Origin: Diphasiastrum complanatum
Lineage: Eukaryota; Streptophyta; Lycopodiopsida; Lycopodiales; Lycopodiaceae
Direction: 5' to 3'
Length of the DNA stretch: 64,000 nucleotides
Assembly (NCBI GenBank): GCA_029204225.1
Contig: CM055098.1
Location: 52,534,728 to 52,598,727 of the forward strand
Shown here: positions 62,400 through 64,000 of the stretch, piece by piece
Layout: each line of letters begins with the position of its first letter
How positions within the stretch are numbered: the stretch's first letter is position 1
Program-made: the position numbers and the translations under genes
The notes under the pieces: generated by a model
What the model saw: only the letters and a program-made list of their open reading frames with translations
What the model was told of the DNA's origin: nothing
Databases searched by the model: none

Positions 62400-63240
62400 C
62401 TAGGGACTCGCACAAAAAATGACTCGTGGATGGGTAACTTACTACTCGCATATGACTCATACAGAAGATGACTCGCGCAAAAAAATGACTCATGCACGGA
62501 AACAGATGACTCGCACAGAAGATGACTAGCGCAAAAAAATGACTCGTGGACGGAAACAGATGACTCGCACAGGACTCACACAGAAGATGACACACACAAA
62601 AAAATGACTCGTGGACGGAAACAGGTGACTCGCACAGAAGATGACTTGCGCAAAAAAAATGACTCGTGGACAGAAACAAATGACTCGCACAGGACTCGCA
62701 CAGAAGATGACTCGCGCAAAAAAAATGACTTGTGGATGGAAACAGATGACTCGCACAAGACTCGCACAGAAGATGACTCGCGAAAAAAAATGACTCGTGG
62801 ACGGAAACATACTACACGTAGAGGTGTGGAAAGTGCAAAAAATGACTCGTGGATAGGTAACTTGCCACTCGCATATGACTCATACAGAGAAGATGACTCG
62901 CAAAAAAAATGACTTGTGCAACCTTGTATTTGTGGAGCTAGAAACCATGGAAATGACTCGTGCATGAAGGTGACTCGCGAGGAGAATGTACTTACTCGCA
63001 CACAGTGACTGACGTATGCATGCAGAAATTGATGTATTCGCACCGAAGATGACTCGCCGACGGGAATATAACTCGCACAACAAGTACTCACACGAAAAAA
63101 TGACTCGTGCAACACATAAATAACTCGTACAACTCCAGAAATGACTCGTACAACACCAGAAATGACTCGTACAACACAGAAATGACTCGCACAACACAAA
63201 AAACGACTCGCACAACTGTTTGAATGGTGAATAACTCACT
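62400..63240. repeat. complex satellite with core ATGACTCG
   Basis: About 25 copies of GACTCG plus mutated forms (GACTTG, GACTCA, GACACA). The first half has a higher-order unit of about 60-75 bp: GATGACTCGCGCAAAAAA, TGACTCGTGGACGGAAACA, GATGACTCGCACAG, with an optional GACTCGCACAGAA. Towards 63110-63230 it turns into a simpler 21-bp unit (ATGACTCGTACAACACCAGAA). Long minus-strand frames through it are by-products. Confidence 0.9.
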
Positions 63241-64000
63241 CACAGATCGGAAGAAGATAAAAAATAGTTTGAAATGACTCTCACACCTGAAGAATGATTC
63301 ACACACCTGAATTCTATTATGCAAATCATGTTAGTGCTGAAAAGCACTTCGGAAGTCCAAAAATCAGACCTTAGTGTTAAAATCCATGTGAGGCTAATTT
63401 TGAGTACTCGCACAGGTCCAAAAGATGGATCTTAATACTTCCAAATGCCAAAAATGGTTGTGTGAGTAGCTCCGACATTTATCAGTGATTATACTGGTTT
63501 TCTCAGTCCAAATAGTGGATCTTAATGCTTGGAGAGTCCAAAAAAATTTGCCCTACTCGTGCACTTCTACCCAGCCAAAAACACAACTCCTTTGGAGCGG
63601 ATCTACACACCATCATCTTTTCAGGGGAGAACAGAATCTGATAGGCCGTTTTGTTGGATCTTAGGGTCTGCACTACTTCAAAAATGACGTAGATGCAATG
63701 CACTACTTCTGAGGGCATTCTGAGGGCAGAAGATGCGTTGATTTTGCTACTAGAAATGCACCTATCTATGTCCAGAAGTGCGTTGATATCTGAATTGGAA
63801 CTATGCCACTTTCTAGATAGAAAAGTGCGTTGGACTTGCAATGCAAAAATGTGCTAGTTAGTAGCAATACTTTCCATCAGAAGAGTGATCTCTGACAGAA
63901 AAATTCCTCAGCCATAAGCATGATTATCAGAGATTTGTAATCTTTAGGAAAGTGACTGACAATAGATTTACATTGATGCAGATGTTCAAAGGGCTGCAGG
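63241..64000. other. no recognised gene; TCCAAA-N-GATCTTAAT words
   Basis: Non-coding. A motif like GTCCAAAAGATGGATCTTAA recurs near 63352, 63415 and 63507. The end of the window shows nothing else. Confidence 0.5.

Noticed and set aside
62299-63324. Long minus-strand frames rich in VIFFARVIFCAS repeats, resembling a repetitive membrane protein
   Set aside because: Several overlapping phases read open at once because the DNA is a satellite. There is no start context, and unit indels change the phase freely.

Overview
This is nuclear DNA of a land plant. The supported host gene, an intron-containing D-type cyclin, is embedded in about 60 kb of decayed LTR retrotransposons and repeats. The PBS types (initiator-Met for Ty1/copia, TGGCGCC for Ty3/gypsy), the plant-type chromovirus tails and the LxCxE cyclin all point to plants. 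Long pure GA tracts and dense, old, nested elements suit a large-genome lineage such as a fern or another seed-free plant, but I cannot fix the species. I see no rRNA, tRNA, CRISPR array or organellar block.

Layout. 1-3998: copia C1 (+). 3999-6750: gypsy G1 (-), with an unusual repeat-filled leader. 6760-8520: gypsy G2 (+). 8560-12780: gene-poor, with one possible host exon at 9935-10165. 12880-15056: chromovirus G3 (-). 15620-17190: an inverted repeat split by a complete solo LTR (15892-17067, TSD ATAAC). 17190-20840: short repeats, a gag relic and a GA tract. 20841-27143: copia C2 (+), which carries a second gag-protease block inside its integrase. 27144-31440: two GA tracts, gypsy G4 (+) and copia C4 (-). 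31440-34300: AT-rich, no gene seen. 34314-37370: chromovirus G5 (-) fused to copia C5 (-), with C5 split by a second solo LTR (36213-36596, TSD ATTTG). 37370-39590: probable LTR and a GA tract. 39588-41976: gypsy LTR, then copia C7 (+) with an open, unrecognised pol replacement. 41880-42505 (-): a near-intact unrecognised pseudogene. 43130-45700: copia C6 and gypsy G6 (-). 47407-49092: cyclin D. 50840-52040: fold-back element with GA units. 53084-61800: partial copia LTR, gypsy G7 (+), copia C3 (+), gypsy G8 (-) and the C3 remainder. 62096-63300: tandem repeats and a TGACTCG satellite.

How it fits together. The cyclin looks functional: all reading frames join, splice signals are canonical, and the Rb-binding motif is present. 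Almost every retroelement ORF is broken, and many of the stops look like C-to-T decay of CGA or CAG codons. The most interesting signals are junctions at which the ORF of one retroelement is fused, in frame, to that of another, and a shared, roughly 1.3-kb leader in the G1/G8 gypsy family that carries two tandem-repeat domains between PBS and gag. All family calls rest on reading motifs by eye; no search was run.
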